Below, piece after piece: positions 25,367 through 37,884 of a stretch of 64,000 nucleotides of DNA (the first letter of the stretch is position 1; every line of letters starts with the position of its first letter). The DNA is from Selaginella tamariscina (lineage: Eukaryota > Streptophyta > Lycopodiopsida > Selaginellales > Selaginellaceae), in NCBI GenBank assembly GCA_003024785.1, contig PUQB01000111.1, positions 498,926 through 562,925 of the forward strand, written 5' to 3'. The notes under the pieces are model-generated. The model made no database searches. It worked only from the letters and a program-made list of their open reading frames with translations, and was not told the DNA's origin. The position numbers and the translations under genes were made by a program.

Positions 25367-25467
25367 GATATTATATTTATTTTAAATTAATATTATAAAT
25401 TATTTAAGAGTGATATCCATAATTTCTAATTGACTCTTTCAAAAACATAATTAAAAAAAAACCCCTT

Positions 25468-25740
25468 AGGGCTATTCACACAGACTCTTTCTTACCTTAA
25501 GTTTAAATTTTAAGAGTTTTAAAACTTATATAAAATATTTAAGAGATTTTTTTAAAGGATTATGTCATTCATATTAAATTAAGACTCTTCAAAATTAAAA
25601 AAAGGTGAACAGTGAATTACATGTATTTTTAAAGGGATTCCTTTATATATTTAACATTCTAAGTGTGAACACAATTAATTATTAGCATTTATTACATTTT
25701 TATAAGAAAAATAAAGGTAAGAGTCAGTGTGAATGGCCCT
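25468..25740. mobile_element. MITE of the GTGTGAATGGC family
   Basis: The left end, AGGGCTATTCACACAGACTC, and the right end, GAGTCAGTGTGAATGGCCCT, are inverted repeats with about three mismatches and extend into TACCTTA on the inside. The 273-bp interior is AT-rich and noncoding. No clear target duplication was identified. Confidence 0.6.
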
Positions 25741-25774
25741 ACTTGGATATTGAATATTTTGTACGTGGTTTCGA

Positions 25775-26201
25775 CGCAGCTCAACATGCATCACACGATC
25801 TTATATCGTGTGCATAACTGTTGTGCGTGTGCGTGTGGATATATATTCATGCGGATATGCATAGAGTTCTGTGTGTATATGGTTTAATATTTATTTTTTC
25901 CTGGCCCAGTAATATATTCACCTTGTAGATGATATATTATAGCTAAGGTAGTGACGATATGCTGGTAGCAAGCATCAACCGATGATGTGACTACTTATGA
26001 ACTTTTCTCTCATTTAGCACAATAAATTCAATCAGTCTACTTCAGATATTTTGATTATGTATATCTTTTTATTAATAATATATTTTCTATTTTGTGTATC
26101 TCATTCAAACGTAAGACACGACAATACCTTCATCATATAAATATGTGTATACATGCACCTTCTTTATTGTACGTCCTTTGAAGCCTGCATTGTAAGGTAA
26201 T
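25775..26201 (+). promoter_or_regulatory. 5' flank of the P450 gene, duplicated elsewhere in the window
   Basis: This stretch precedes the P450 start and matches 14320-14810 in inverted orientation. It includes a short hairpin ACACGATCTTATATCGTGTG at 25794-25813. Its duplication with the start of the gene shows that gene and promoter were copied together. No TATA box was assigned. Confidence 0.45.
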
Positions 26202-27729
26202 ATGGTGACAATGGAGGATATCATAACATTTATCTTGCTTATATTGTTGGGAATTTGGTGGTATTATTCCTTTAGTTATAAAAAATCAGCTCCATTACCC
26301 CCAGGACCATTCCCCATGGCCGATCATAGGATCTTTATTGTCCTTGAGATTACCACTACATTGCCACTTTGCTGAACTCAGCAAGAAATATGGTCCCATA
26401 ATCTATCTCAAGGTCGGTATGGTACCGTTTATTGTTGTAAACGACAGCAAAATGGCCAAGCAGGTACTGAAAGTCCACGATATTGAGTTCGCAAGCCGGC
26501 CAAGGACTGAGTTTCTCAGGATTTATGGCCTCGACTGGAACGATATTGGTTGCTCCCCTGTAGACAAACAGTGGAGGAGACTGAGGAGAATAAGCAACAT
26601 GCATCTCTTCTGCAACCAGGCATTGAATGCAAGTGCAAGCTATCGGACTAGGGAGCTCAAGCGTGCACTTGCATTCATATTGCAAGCCTGCAAAGAAGGA
26701 CAGTTAGTGAACTTGAGGTCAGTGATTAAAGAGTTTGGGTCTAACTCACTGTGTCTCTCTCTCTTTGGTAAAGAACATCCGCAAATAGTAGAGTTAGTGG
26801 ATTCCGCGATGTCCCAATCATTAAACTTAAATGTAGGGGAACTAATCCCTGCTTTGGACTGGTTGGATTTGCATGGAGCTTACAAACAACTGAAGAACTC
26901 TGTCCTTACTTTAAAAGCTATTATCGATCGAGAGATTGAAGAACACAAACAACGAGCTGCTCAAGCAACTGAAGATTTTGTGTGTCGAGATTTTATAGAT
27001 GCTCTTATATCTCTAGGAGAAGATGAAATCTCGGATGTCTCCAAAGTTGGCTTACTTATAGTAAGTCATCCCCTCTCTCTCGCTCTCAGATAAGTGTATT
27101 TTTTTTTGTACAGGACATGGTTAGTGCTGGACATGAGACGAGTATTACTGGGCTTGACTGGGCATTGGCAGAGGTAATTCGAAATCCACAAGTGAAGTTG
27201 AGAGCCCAAGAGGAGATCGACAGTGTAATAGGGAGAAAGCGTATTGTGAATGAGGATGATCTCCAGAACTTACCGTACATTCAAGCGATTGTGAAAGAAG
27301 TACTGCGGTTGCACCCAGTTCTTCCCTTGGGGATTCCTCACTACAACAGTAACGAGGTAAACTTGGATGGTTACAGAATTCCGGCTGGTTGTAAGGTGTT
27401 GGTGAACATATGGGCAATCGGACGAGACGAGACTTACTGGACTGATGCGATGTGTTTAAACCAGAGCGCTTTCTTGAATCTAATATCAATGTCACTGGGC
27501 AACACTGTCACTTCATTCCGTTTTCTGCTGGGAGACGTATATGTGCTGGTTATCCACTTGCAATAAGGATTATACCACTTGTTATAGCTGCATTACTGCA
27601 GGCATTCGATTGGAGTCCTGTTGAAGATATCAATATGGAAGCGGGAGAAACACAATAACAGCTAAACGTTTATCGGATTTGGTTGTTGCTGCTGCTCCAA
27701 GGAAGGGCGTACATTATGCTTTTATATGA
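26202..27729 (+). CDS. Cytochrome P450, CYP71-clan (A-type), with frameshifts
   Basis: Two exons (26202-27060 and 27114-27729) around a 53-bp GT-AG phase-0 intron encode about 508 residues, the usual plant P450 length. Visible in order: N-terminal membrane anchor (ITFILLILLGIWWYYSF), proline hinge PLPPGPFP, the AGHETS oxygen-binding I-helix motif just after the intron, K-helix EVLRLHP (ExxR), PERF, and haem loop FSAGRRICAG with the cysteine ligand. It should be an ER-bound haem monooxygenase using NADPH-P450 reductase; substrate unknown. The I helix has His-Glu where AGTDTS is common. Three single-base indels break the frame: an extra base near 26317, a missing T near 27451, and a missing A near 27645. 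Two are in homopolymers, so sequencing error is as likely as pseudogenisation. A partial inverted copy of its 5' end lies at 14188-14810. Confidence 0.9.
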
Positions 27730-28571
27730 TTCAAAACATCCATGCATGCGTGTAAATATAACGAATGTTCTGAAGAACAATATGAATAAATACAAGGTGT
27801 GAGATTGGTTTTTAGTCTTCATAGTTCAATTTTCAGCTCTGTCAGCACTAAGTGAATTTGAAATTGTACGGCTGAAATCTTAAATTATACTGTAGAGTGC
27901 GATAGGTTACTTATATAGTTAAAAGAAATGTATATACATGTATTTACAAATGTATGGATGGCTTATCTTGGTGTTTATGCTTTGCATAAATATAACATGA
28001 ATGGGTTTACTTTTATTAAATTTTAATCAATCATAAATTGATTTAGTGATGACATCAAACCATGTGCAACATTAATAAAAGCTGACTGCTTACTTATAAT
28101 AACTAATAAAAAATTAATTAAAGTATTTAATATATAATAAAAATCCATCTTTAATCTATCAGATTATTTGAAATTGACAATTAGGCTATTAATTTAATTA
28201 ATTAAATATTTTGGCTGCCACGCGTGTATAATTTCTTTTAATTATAAAAGTAAAGGGTTAATTGGTGGTAGAATGAAGATCCTATGTTACTTTATTATAT
28301 AAATTATATAATATAATATATGTAAATGACTCTCAAGAATAGTAATTAAATAACAATTATGATGTCACTACCTCTTAAACAAATGAATATCCTTATTCAT
28401 AACTTTCATACATCACTTTAACAAGTTTTATAGAGATAATCCTGGTTAAGTCCAAGTAACACACAAGAATCTTACTCACAAGTCACAAATATCATGGTCA
28501 CCAGTCAAAATTATGACATTACTTTTTGAAATACAGTTATTTGATTAAAATATCAACTTTGCATTTAACTA
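27730..28571. other. 3' flank of P450 and spacer
   Basis: AT-rich. AATAAA-like signals occur near 27785; nothing else is recognised. Confidence 0.4.
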
Positions 28572-29820
28572 TGTAAGATCCATGTGTACGACTGTATATG
28601 CACATACTATTATTAGTGTAGTGGGTTTTGATATCTATCGGATTAGTGATCACTAGGGTTATATAAGTTAGGGTTTTAGATTAATGAGATATACACATTT
28701 CTATATTCCGAGCTTTCACATTGGTAGAGTTGAGGGGCACCTTTAATTGTTCATACGGCACTCGGATTTATGTCTTTTTTTGTAATCTTCTTTGTCTTTT
28801 TAAGATCTAGCTTCTCCATTGTTTAAATATATTGTCTTTTTCTTCTTTTTTTGTCCATGTAATGCACAACATGCAAATTCTTCATCTGTGAAGCAACTAC
28901 TCATGTAATTGTTAGATGCCATGCAAATGCAACTAAACAATCACTCTCAGTTGATGACAACATTCATATCCCATAATACTTTTCCTTTTGTTCTTATTGC
29001 AAATCTTCGTCGACTGAATTTCTTTAGCGGAAATTCTGGTGATGATGTGTATCATTGGTTTTAACCACTCACCGTGGTTGTCACATATCATTCATGGGAC
29101 AATGCTAAATGTTTATGCAAGTTTCCTACTTGTTTTAAAGGGACGGCGTTGCAATGGTACAATGGTTTAGACGTTACAACTCGTGAAAATTGGAGTATTC
29201 TTCTAGATATCTTTAAATGTGCATTTGGGCATGCGGACGACTGTGATAATGCTTTTTAATAGGAGCCATCTGAGTCGGTGATATAGTTTAGTGTTTGCTT
29301 TCAAAGCCTTTTGCTATGCCGAGCCTAACATGTTAAATGCATTAAGTTAGGTATGTCGTGGCCAACACTTCATCAAGACCTTGTGGGTCTTATGCATGCA
29401 CTAGCTCTAGTGACTCTTTAAGGCTAGCACAACGATATGAGTTATCACCTCTCCCACTTGCATCTTCACGTTCTCTCATTCCATTTCATGTTAGGGATGG
29501 TCCTTCTTGACAGAGGTTGATGCTATTGCTGCTCATGTACCAACACAAGGTTGGGTTCATGGACGTGCAGTTCGTTGTTGGGTGTGTGATGAGGTTGGAC
29601 ACATATTAGTGTTTTCAACGGTTTCCTGATTTGCGTATTCCATTTCGAGGTGGAGGCCCTAGCATCAATAATGTCCGATTGGCACTATTGCAGTGGAAGA
29701 TCTTGATGTGGTGGATCTTCCGGGATCTTCCGAATAAATTAATGATCCCTCCGTCTTTCTTCCGGGAGTATCATTCAAGGGTTCACTCACACCAGTTCAT
29801 TCGATGACACACATTAAATT
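28572..29820 (+). mobile_element. Truncated short-LTR Ty3/Gypsy relic
   Basis: It starts with an LTR of about 149 bp (28572-28720, TGTAAGATCC to TTTCACA) related to the LTRs at 33043 and 37724. Gag remnants follow, including TALQWYNGLDVTTRENW near 29138 and FKCAFGHADDC near 29210, and then the region before the protease. Homology ends near 29820; pol and the 3' LTR are missing. Many stops and frameshifts. Confidence 0.8.
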
Positions 29821-31049
29821 CAATTTGATATATTCCGCAAGCTTGTCTCCTCTTGTACACTATGCATTCATTATCGCATGTTCTATCCATTTTTGTTGCA
29901 AACCTTTGTTTGAAACTTCCTAATTAATATTAAAAACATTTGCTAATCTCCTCATTGAATTGTTCATTAGTGTATTGTGTCTCTTGGATATCTAGTTAAT
30001 GATTGTTGGTTCTTGTTGCACTGACTTGACAACTTAAGAATCTTGTATGCATAAGTGCCTCCATAAGATCATCACAACAACATTATACAAGCTAGTGTAA
30101 GACTTATAACTTCTTGCAACTAACCAATTGTGTTTCATTTTTGTGTAATTTATTTTCGGGATTTGAGCAGCTTCCATGAACGTTTTCCCTTGCATAAATG
30201 AAAGAAGTGTTAGCGAGGTTCACCTTCAAATAGGAAATTATTTATTACCTTGTGTATAAAGTTCCACCATTTGAAAGCTTTTGCATGTCACCATGACAAC
30301 CACGAGCCTAGGTACTTTCGGTTCAAAAAGTTTAACCTTTCTTCTCATCATTTCTGAATGGCTAAGAAACACTACTTTACCACCAACTTAATTGGAGCAT
30401 TCAACCATTCCCTATATAGCCTAACATGTTCTACATCTATAATATATTTGTTGTGATGCAAATTCTATTTGAAATGAAAAACACATGATTTCTCCCTTTT
30501 TGGATAATTCTTGCCCAAAGTAAAAGTTTTTGATTGCATTTAAAATTGCATAAGCCTCATACGCCATTAATTCACAAAACACAAGTGTGAATAAAGTTTT
30601 CTCTTCACTATATATAGTTTAGTCCAAAACAGGGAGTGTGTAACTAAATTTTCAATTTTAAATTTGTAAATGGTTAGGGTTACAATGGTTCTCAATTTAA
30701 AATTTAAATTCTATATTATATTTGTATTCAATTTGAAAATATATGAATCTTGATCATAAACATGAGCATCCATTATTACTCAATCCTTTATCTTATGCAC
30801 ATAAAATTGAAATGAACTTAAACTTCTTCCAAATATTCTTTGATTGCATTTTTCTCATTACATCTATTTCACTTTCAAGTCTTTTATTGACATTTTATTA
30901 CAAAGCACTTATCTTTTGTTAAATATATTAATTGATATGGAAATCAGTGATCCTTAAAAGAAATCGTCCTTCATATGTTGTTGAAGATATATAATATTTA
31001 AAAATTCATTTTATTCTAGTCTTATATCTCATTAAATGTTGTACACCTA
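29821..31049. other. AT-rich spacer, nothing recognised
   Basis: No gene or repeat boundaries seen on either strand. Confidence 0.4.
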
Positions 31050-32946
31050 TCTTATACCACTTGAGCTCGAGTATTATAATTTATATATTTTAAATACTAC
31101 AAGTCTTATTACATAGCCCTACTCAAGATTGAGTAGTGCTAAGCAATACCTCTCATTCTCAAGTAGTATTGCTTAGCACTATTTAAGCTCAAGTAGTAAT
31201 ATTGAGCAATATTACTCACAAGTTTGAGTAGTGCTAAACAATACTACTTGAGTTTGAGTAGTACTCACAATATTATTATTTTCAAACATGTTTTTTCTTA
31301 TTAGCAAGTGATTTTAATTCTCTATTGATAACAAATTTTGTTGATTCTCATCCATCGTGAAGAACTTTGATTTCACCATATAACTTCTTTTTTAATGAAT
31401 CTTAGTCTTTTGATCCAAACTGTTTAGCTTTCTCCTATACCATCTTCTTATTTTTTATATTTTTGTTATACTTTGCACTATACAATGAGGATGCCTATGA
31501 ATAAAACAATGTATAATGAATATGTTAAGTTTGATATCATTTGACCTAACATAATACATTATACTAAAACAAAATTAAACATAAATTGGTTGTATGTGAC
31601 AATGCAAGCATTTAAAAGTGCCATGCTCCTTTGATTTCCAGTGATCAAGAGATGAAATACATTGTTGATGCGGTGGAATCGCATGCAAAAATCCAAGATG
31701 ATAACCCGATTCACAATTTGAAGAGAAAAATCTAAGAACACCCTATAAAGGTGAGACAGATGTGAGCCACATTTTTACCATCATGGACAGTATAGAATAT
31801 CTTTACATGATGAATAAGTATTTAAAAATCGTTGCCAAAAGAGTTGCATATATGTATTTATTTTTAAAGTTTATTTAATAGAGTAAATATATGTATTTTA
31901 TAATATAATTACCATCAATGTGTTTATAAGATTATATTTTATATGAAACCACTTGAGCTCGAGTGGTACCAATTATAATTTAATAAACATTAATAACATT
32001 ATTTTATATGTTCTATTCGGTACCATTTGAGCTTGAGTGGTACTTATTAATATGTAATCATTATTACATTATGTTGTACTTTATTAAATATCATTTAAAC
32101 TCAAGTGGTATTGACTTATTAATGTAATTTATATATTACCACTTGAGTTCAAGTGGTATCAATAAGACTAATCTTTTTAATCTTTATTACATTGTCTAAT
32201 GTACTCTCTGGTTCCACTCAAACTCGAGTGGTAATATTAAATCATTAATTATTATTAAATATAATTTTATCTAGTACCACTTAAGCTCAAGTGGTATAAG
32301 TTAATTTAATTTATAATCATTATTGCATTGTCTTATGTACGTACCACTCAAGCTTGAATGATATAAAATAAAATTAATTTTTTATATTACATTGTCTAAT
32401 GTACTTTATTTGACAAGTCAAACTCAAGTTAACAAATAAGACTAATTTTTATTTTTTATTACAATGTCTAATGTATTTTATTTAGTGTTACTCAAGCTTA
32501 AGTGGTACTTATTAAAGTAATTTCTCATTGTTATGACAATGTCTTATGCATTTTATTTAATACCACTCGAGCTTGAGTGGTACTATATAATAAAAATTTA
32601 ATCATTAATACATTATTAAATATATTCTATTAAGTACCACTCGAATTTGAGTTGTGTATGTTTTAAAAATATATTATTATAAATTTAATTATTATAATAT
32701 TAATTACAATCCAAAATATCTTCTAACTAGTACCAGTCAAGCTTGAGTAATATCAATACGAGACACTATAGTTAATAAGAATACGTTTCTTATTCTTATA
32801 AGTTATAATATAAGATACCACTTGAGCTTGATTGGTACCAATTGAAATGTATTTCACACTCTAGTTAATAAGAATATGTTCTTTATTCTTATAAGTTACA
32901 GTGTGAAATATATTCTAATTGGTACCACTCTAGCTCAAGTGGTGTC
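31050..32946. repeat. Array of AT-rich palindromes centred on AGCT
   Basis: From 31949 to 32946 about 14 copies of a roughly 22-bp palindrome recur every 63-105 bases: half-site TACCACTTGAG followed by its inverse CTCAAGTGGTA. Examples start at 31949, 32138, 32274, 32559 and 32921. The centre is usually AGCT or a variant. Spacers are AT-rich and share motifs such as CATTATTACATTGTCTAATG. A more diverged group lies at 31050-31270. Many copies have changes in only one arm. The Gypsy element at 33043 inserted at the right edge; palindrome-like GTACCACTTGAT resumes at 37881. Confidence 0.85.
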
Positions 32947-33042
32947 AATTGGAGTGTATTTTACATTGTAACGCATTTAATTTTTTAACATAAATATAGT
33001 GTTCAACTCTTAGACATGGTGCAAATATTCAATAATTAGTAC

Positions 33043-33203
33043 TGTAAGATCCACGTGTACGGCTGCATGTGCACATACTATTATTAACATAGTGGATTTT
33101 GATAGCCGTTGGATTGGATTCAATCTGGACCACTCGCTCTTGTATATAAGTTAGGGTTTCTGAACTAATGGAGATACACATTTCTATATTCCGAGCTCTC
33201 ACA
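33043..33203 (+). repeat. 5' LTR (161 bp)
   Basis: TGTAAGATCCACG to GAGCTCTCACA, with a TATA-like TGTATATAAG near 33143. It is followed by TTGGTGGAGGTGGGGCACC, where a primer-binding site is expected; the tRNA was not identified. Confidence 0.85.
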
Positions 33204-33408
33204 TTGGTGGAGGTGGGGCACCTCTAATTGTCCCTACGGAGTGCTCGGATTTGTGTCTTTTTATCAATTTTCTTTATCTTCTTAGGTCTAGCTTTTCCAT
33301 TGTTTAGATCTATTCTTTTCTTGTGGATTTTGTCTCTTCTTCGTCCATGAATCCATAACAGGCAAATCCTTGTCTGTGGAGCAGTTACTCCTGCAATTGT
33401 TGGATGCC

Positions 33409-34300
33409 ATGCGTGTGCAACTGAACAATCATTCTCAGTTGATGGCAGCATTCACAGTCCAGGGTACTCCTCCTATCATGTTGCAACCCCCGTGTCCGGC
33501 CGGATTTCTTTCGCGGAAATCCTGGAGATGATGTGTACCATTGGTTTGACCACTTCACTGTGGTTGCCACATATCATTCGTGGGACGGTGCTCAGTGTTT
33601 GCGCGAGTTTCCTACTTGTCTTCAAGGGACGGCGTTGCAGTGGTACAATGGTCTGGACGTTGCAACTCGTGGAGATTGGAATATTCTTCCAGAGATCTTC
33701 AAACGTGCATTTGGGCATGCGGACGACTGTGATGATGCTTTTCAGCAGTTGCATCGTATTCGTCAGGAGCCATCTGAGTCGGTGATGCAGTTTGGTGTTC
33801 GCTTTCGAAGCCTTTTGCTGCGTGCAGAACCTAACATGTCGGAACGCATCAAGTTAGGTATGTTGTGGCCAGCACTTCGTCAAGACCTTGTGGGGCTTGT
33901 GCATGCACTAGCTCCAGTGACTCTTGACGATGCTTTGAGGCTGGCACAACGATATGAGTCGTCACCTCTCCCACTTGCCTTCACGTGCTCGTTCCACTCC
34001 ATGTTGGGGATGGACCTGCTCCGATGGAGGTTGAGGCTGTTGCCGCTCGTGTACCAGCACAAGGTGGGCCCGTGGACGAGGACGTGGACGTGCAGTTCGT
34101 TGTTGGGCGTGTGATGAGGTTGGACACACGTATCGGCGCTGTCAACGGTTTCCCGATTGGCGTCCCCCATTTCCAGGATGGAGGCCATGGCGTCAACAAC
34201 GTCCGGTTGGTGCTGCTGCAGTGGAAGGTTGTGATGGTGGATCTTCCGGGAAACGACGAATCGCACGAGTAGAGGAGGGTCCTCGTGCGAATAAATTAGT
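33409..34300 (+). pseudogene. Gag of the short-LTR Gypsy element
   Basis: The largest open piece (33533-34114) includes TYHSWDGAQCLREFP, TALQWYNGLDVATRGDWNI, FKRAFGHADDCDDAF, RFRSLLLRAEPNMSERIK and VTLDDALRLAQRYESS, a typical Ty3/Gypsy gag with the W..G..A..W core. A zinc-knuckle segment (CWACDEVGHTYRRCQ-like, across shifts near 34090-34150) follows. Frameshifts at both ends of this piece. Confidence 0.8.
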
Positions 34301-34399
34301 GACCCCTCCATCTTTCTTTCGGGAGTATCATCAAGGGGTTCACTCGGCACCAAATCATCCGGTTTTCACTTTTCAAGCTCGTTTTAATCACACTCACGT

Positions 34400-37300
34400 C
34401 CTGTTTTCCTTTCAGTGTTGGTGGATACAGGTTCAAGTTTGTCCTCTGTTTCTCAATCTGTTGCTACACGTTGCAGCCTTCATTTGCGTCGTGCGGTAGA
34501 ACCAGTCTTCATTCTGTACGGCAACGGACATACTCATGCTTGTTCGGGATGAAGTGGACATTGTTGTTCGTGTGGATGATGTGAGCTCGAGCTTCAATCT
34601 TTGCGGGTGGTGCCGAGTCAAGCTTTTCACCTTATTCTTGGTATGGATTGGTTAACTCGCAATCATGCCAAGTGTGACTTTGAAAAGTCTCCCCCTTGTT
34701 TGACTCTCCCTCGTCTTTCTTCCATTCCTCTTACTTCTATTCCACTTCGTCCATCTGCTTCCACCTCTGCTTCCATCACTTTTGTCTCACCCTATTTCCA
34801 ACCATTTTCCCTTCATGCTCTTCCTTTCCTTCTTGGATCCATCAGATGATCGTCGTGCTGTAGTTGTTGATCAACTCAAGAAGGAGTATGCTGATCTTTT
34901 CAACTTCGACTTGTCATCTGGGGCCAAGATTGCGACACGCCACCCTATTCCAACTGGAGAAGCTAGGCCAATCAAGGTACCTGTTCGGCGTCGTCACCAA
35001 AGGAGCTCAAGATCTTACGAGCGAATGTCAAAGAGATGTTGGAGAAGGGTGTTATCCGGAAGTCTCGAAGTCCTTGGGCGTGCGAACCTCACCTTGTGAC
35101 GAAGCCTGATGGGAGCGTTCGATTCTGCATTGACTATCGCCCTTAAATGAGGTAACCGTCTCAGATGTGTACCCACTTCCTCATACTGCAGACCTTTTGG
35201 ATCGACTGGGGCGGAGCCGTTGGTTCACCAAGTTAGATCTCGCATCTGGATATTGGCAAGTTCCGATGGCTGACATGGACATTCCCAAGACTGCTTTTCG
35301 GACACCATTTGGCCTGTACGAGTTCCTGGTGATGCCTTTCGGTTTGAGCAATGCTCCAGCAACTTTCCAGCGTATGATGGACGAGGTTCTTTGCGACATG
35401 CCGGAGGTGACTGCGATTTCATCGATGATGTTTTGATCCATTCGGATGGAACGTGGGAGGAGCATGTCGGTGATGTACGTAAGGTTTTGGATCGCTGCGG
35501 GAAGTTGGTTTGAAGTTGAAGCCATCTAAGTGTGTTTGGATCAAAGGACACCACTTATCTGGGTTATCGCATTTCACGTGAAGGTTTGCAAGTCGATCCT
35601 GACAAACTAGTTGCAGTTTTGAAGTTCCCTACGCCAAAGTGTGTGAATGATGTGCAACGCTTTCTTGGCAAGGTACAATATCTGGGTCGTTTTGTGGATC
35701 ATCTTTCAGATCGTACTGCACCGTTGCGCGCGTTGTTGAAATCGTCAATGACTTCTTTTGTTTGGTCTAAGGATTGCAAGCAGGCATTTGCAGATCTCAA
35801 AGAGTTGTTGACGACTCCCCAGTTTTGGCGTACCCGGATTACACCCGTCCTTTCATCTTGCGTGTAGATGCTTCTGACATCGGCCTCGGGGCGTATATGC
35901 AGGAGAGTACGAGTGTTCCTGGCAACGACATCCCATTGCGTACATCAACCGTACATTGCAGCCAGCAGAGGTGAATTACTCCACGACAGAAAAGGAGTGT
36001 CTAGCAGCAGTTTGGGGTTTTGAGAAGCTCCATGCCTACTTGCATGGTTCGCGGACGTTGTTGGAAGGCGATCATGCAGCGGTCACTTCGTTGTTAAGCG
36101 AAGAATTTGATTGGTCGTACTGCTCGGTGGGCCTTGAAACTTCAAATTTACGACTTTGAAGTTGTTCATCGTCCAGGGAGTTCCATGGCTGATGCTGATG
36201 CTCTTTCTCGGGCTCCTCTTCCACCTTCTCTCTCTTCTGTTGCCCCAGAGGAACCAGTTGTTCCAGCTTCAGTGGACTTTTTGGATGAAGATTCCGTACC
36301 ATCAGCAGTTGCTGTGCTTGACGTTCAGTGTCCGCAGAATGCAGAGTTAGATTTGCGTCGTTGGATGAGGTTCGGGAAGCTCAAAAGGTTGAGCCGTGGA
36401 TTCGAAGGCTTCGTGATGGGTTTGAAATCCTGCATCACTTGCTGATGACTTGCCTTTCAGGCATTTACATTCACAGTATCGCCTTCAGGATGACCTTCTT
36501 TATTTTGTGGGGACTGATCCAGATGATCCTTTGCGGTTGGTGGTGCCTTCAATATTCATTCCACGATTCCTCCATGCTTACCATGACTCTCCTATTCTTG
36601 GTGGGCACATGGGACATCGTCGGGTGATGGAGAAGCTGCGCAGATCTTTCTACTGGCCGGTTGCGAGGAGATGTGATTCGGTATGTGCGTAGCTGTGTGT
36701 GGTGCCAAGCTCGCAATACTCCCCCATGTGCTTCGAAGGACGGTTGGAGTCAATTGCAGTTTCTCGTCCATTTGAGTTGGTGGCATTTGATTTATGGGAC
36801 CTTTTCCGCGGTCAACTGCTGGTAACGAGTACGTTATTATTGCTTCTGATTACCTAACTCGTTGGGTAGAAGTTGGTGCTCTTGCTAGTGCGACTGCTTC
36901 TGCTGTTGGTCAGTTTCTCCTTAATCGGGTCGTGTTTCAGCATTCTTGTCCGGAGCGAATTCTCTCGGATAATGGTCCTGCATTTATGGCTGAGGCATTT
37001 CATGTTTTGACGTCTCGACTAGGGATACGCCACACTTTCACAAGTGCTTATCATCCTCAGACGATGGTTTAGTGGAACGGCTCGTCAGAACCTTCAAGGG
37101 GATGATCGCGAAGTATGTGAACTTTCAACATTCGGATTGGGATGGTTATGCCGTCTCTCCGATATGCTTATGTCACTGGAGTTCAAAGTTCCATTGGTAC
37201 TTCCCATATAAGCTCTTATGGTCATGACCCGGTGTTGCCAACGGAGTTGGGTTTGCCTTCTCGGTTACCGAGAGCTGCTGATGCTAGGTCGTGGATCGGT

Positions 37301-37728
37301 ATCTGACGAGCATTCTTCCATTGGTTCGTGCGGAGTCAGCAGAACACTTGGGCCGCGTACAAGTAGGACAACAACAACGCTACAACTCGCATCATCGTCC
37401 TCCTACGGAGTACAAGGTTGATGAACTGGTGTTGGTTCGTTTTCCCAAGCTTATGGTACGTGGTTTAGCTAAGAGTCTCCTTCCTCAGTGGAAAGGACCG
37501 TATCGAGTGCTACGGCAAGTAGGCCACAGGTTTATGAGGTTCGGCACGACATTCAGCCCGATCCTCCAGATTGTACATGTGCAACGGTTGAAGCATTTTG
37601 TGCAACGGGAACAAGTTGTGCCGCCTACAGATCCACCAGTACCTCCTCCTGATGTTCTCCAGATCCGGGCCCGTCTACAAGAGAACCCTAACCAACTTAC
37701 ACCCTTCCGAGAGGAGGGGATGATGTAA
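34400..37728 (+). pseudogene. Pol polyprotein (protease-RT-RNase H-integrase), broken
   Basis: Protease: VDTGSSLSSVS near 34420 and LILGMDWLTRN near 34640. Reverse transcriptase: VYPLPHTADLLDRLGRSRWF near 35168, KLDLASGYWQVPM near 35232, MPFGLSNAPATFQRMMDEVL near 35333 and FIDDVLIHSDG near 35420 (the catalytic DD). RNase H: FILRVDASDIGLGAYMQE near 35850 and TTEKECLAAVWGFEKLHAYL near 35983. Integrase: HMGHRRVMEKLRRSFYWP near 36605, SDYLTRWVEV, RILSDNGPAF near 36957, HPQT near 37053, and the C-terminal LPQWKGPYRVLRQVG near 37480. At least ten frameshifts or stops. No clear chromodomain follows the integrase tail. Confidence 0.9.
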
Positions 37729-37880
37729 GATCCACGTGTACGGCTGCATGTGCACATACTATTATTAGCGTAGTGGATTTTGATAGCCGTCGATTGGATT
37801 CAATCTGGACCACTCGCTCTTGTATATAAGTTAGGGTTCTGAACTAATGGAGATACACATTTTATATTCCGAGCTCTACA
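37724..37880 (+). repeat. 3' LTR (157 bp)
   Basis: It pairs with 33043-33203 with a few small deletions. The pol frame runs to its first bases. Followed by GTAC, the target duplication. Confidence 0.85.
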
Positions 37881-37884
37881 GTAC

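Larger units (their letters stand above)
33043..37880 (+). mobile_element. Ty3/Gypsy LTR retrotransposon with short LTRs
   Basis: About 4.84 kb. LTRs of about 160 bp at 33043-33203 and 37724-37880 start TGTAAGATCC and end in ACA. The 4 bp GTAC flank both sides. The order inside is gag, protease, reverse transcriptase, RNase H, integrase, as in Ty3/Gypsy. The frame is broken in many places, so it is not autonomous as read. Related relics are at 28572-29820 and 60880-61858 and probably 20225-21100. Confidence 0.92.

Noticed and set aside
31050-32946. tRNA or other structured RNA genes suggested by the hairpins
   Set aside because: The hairpins have no cloverleaf, no conserved A/B boxes, and are tandem palindromes.
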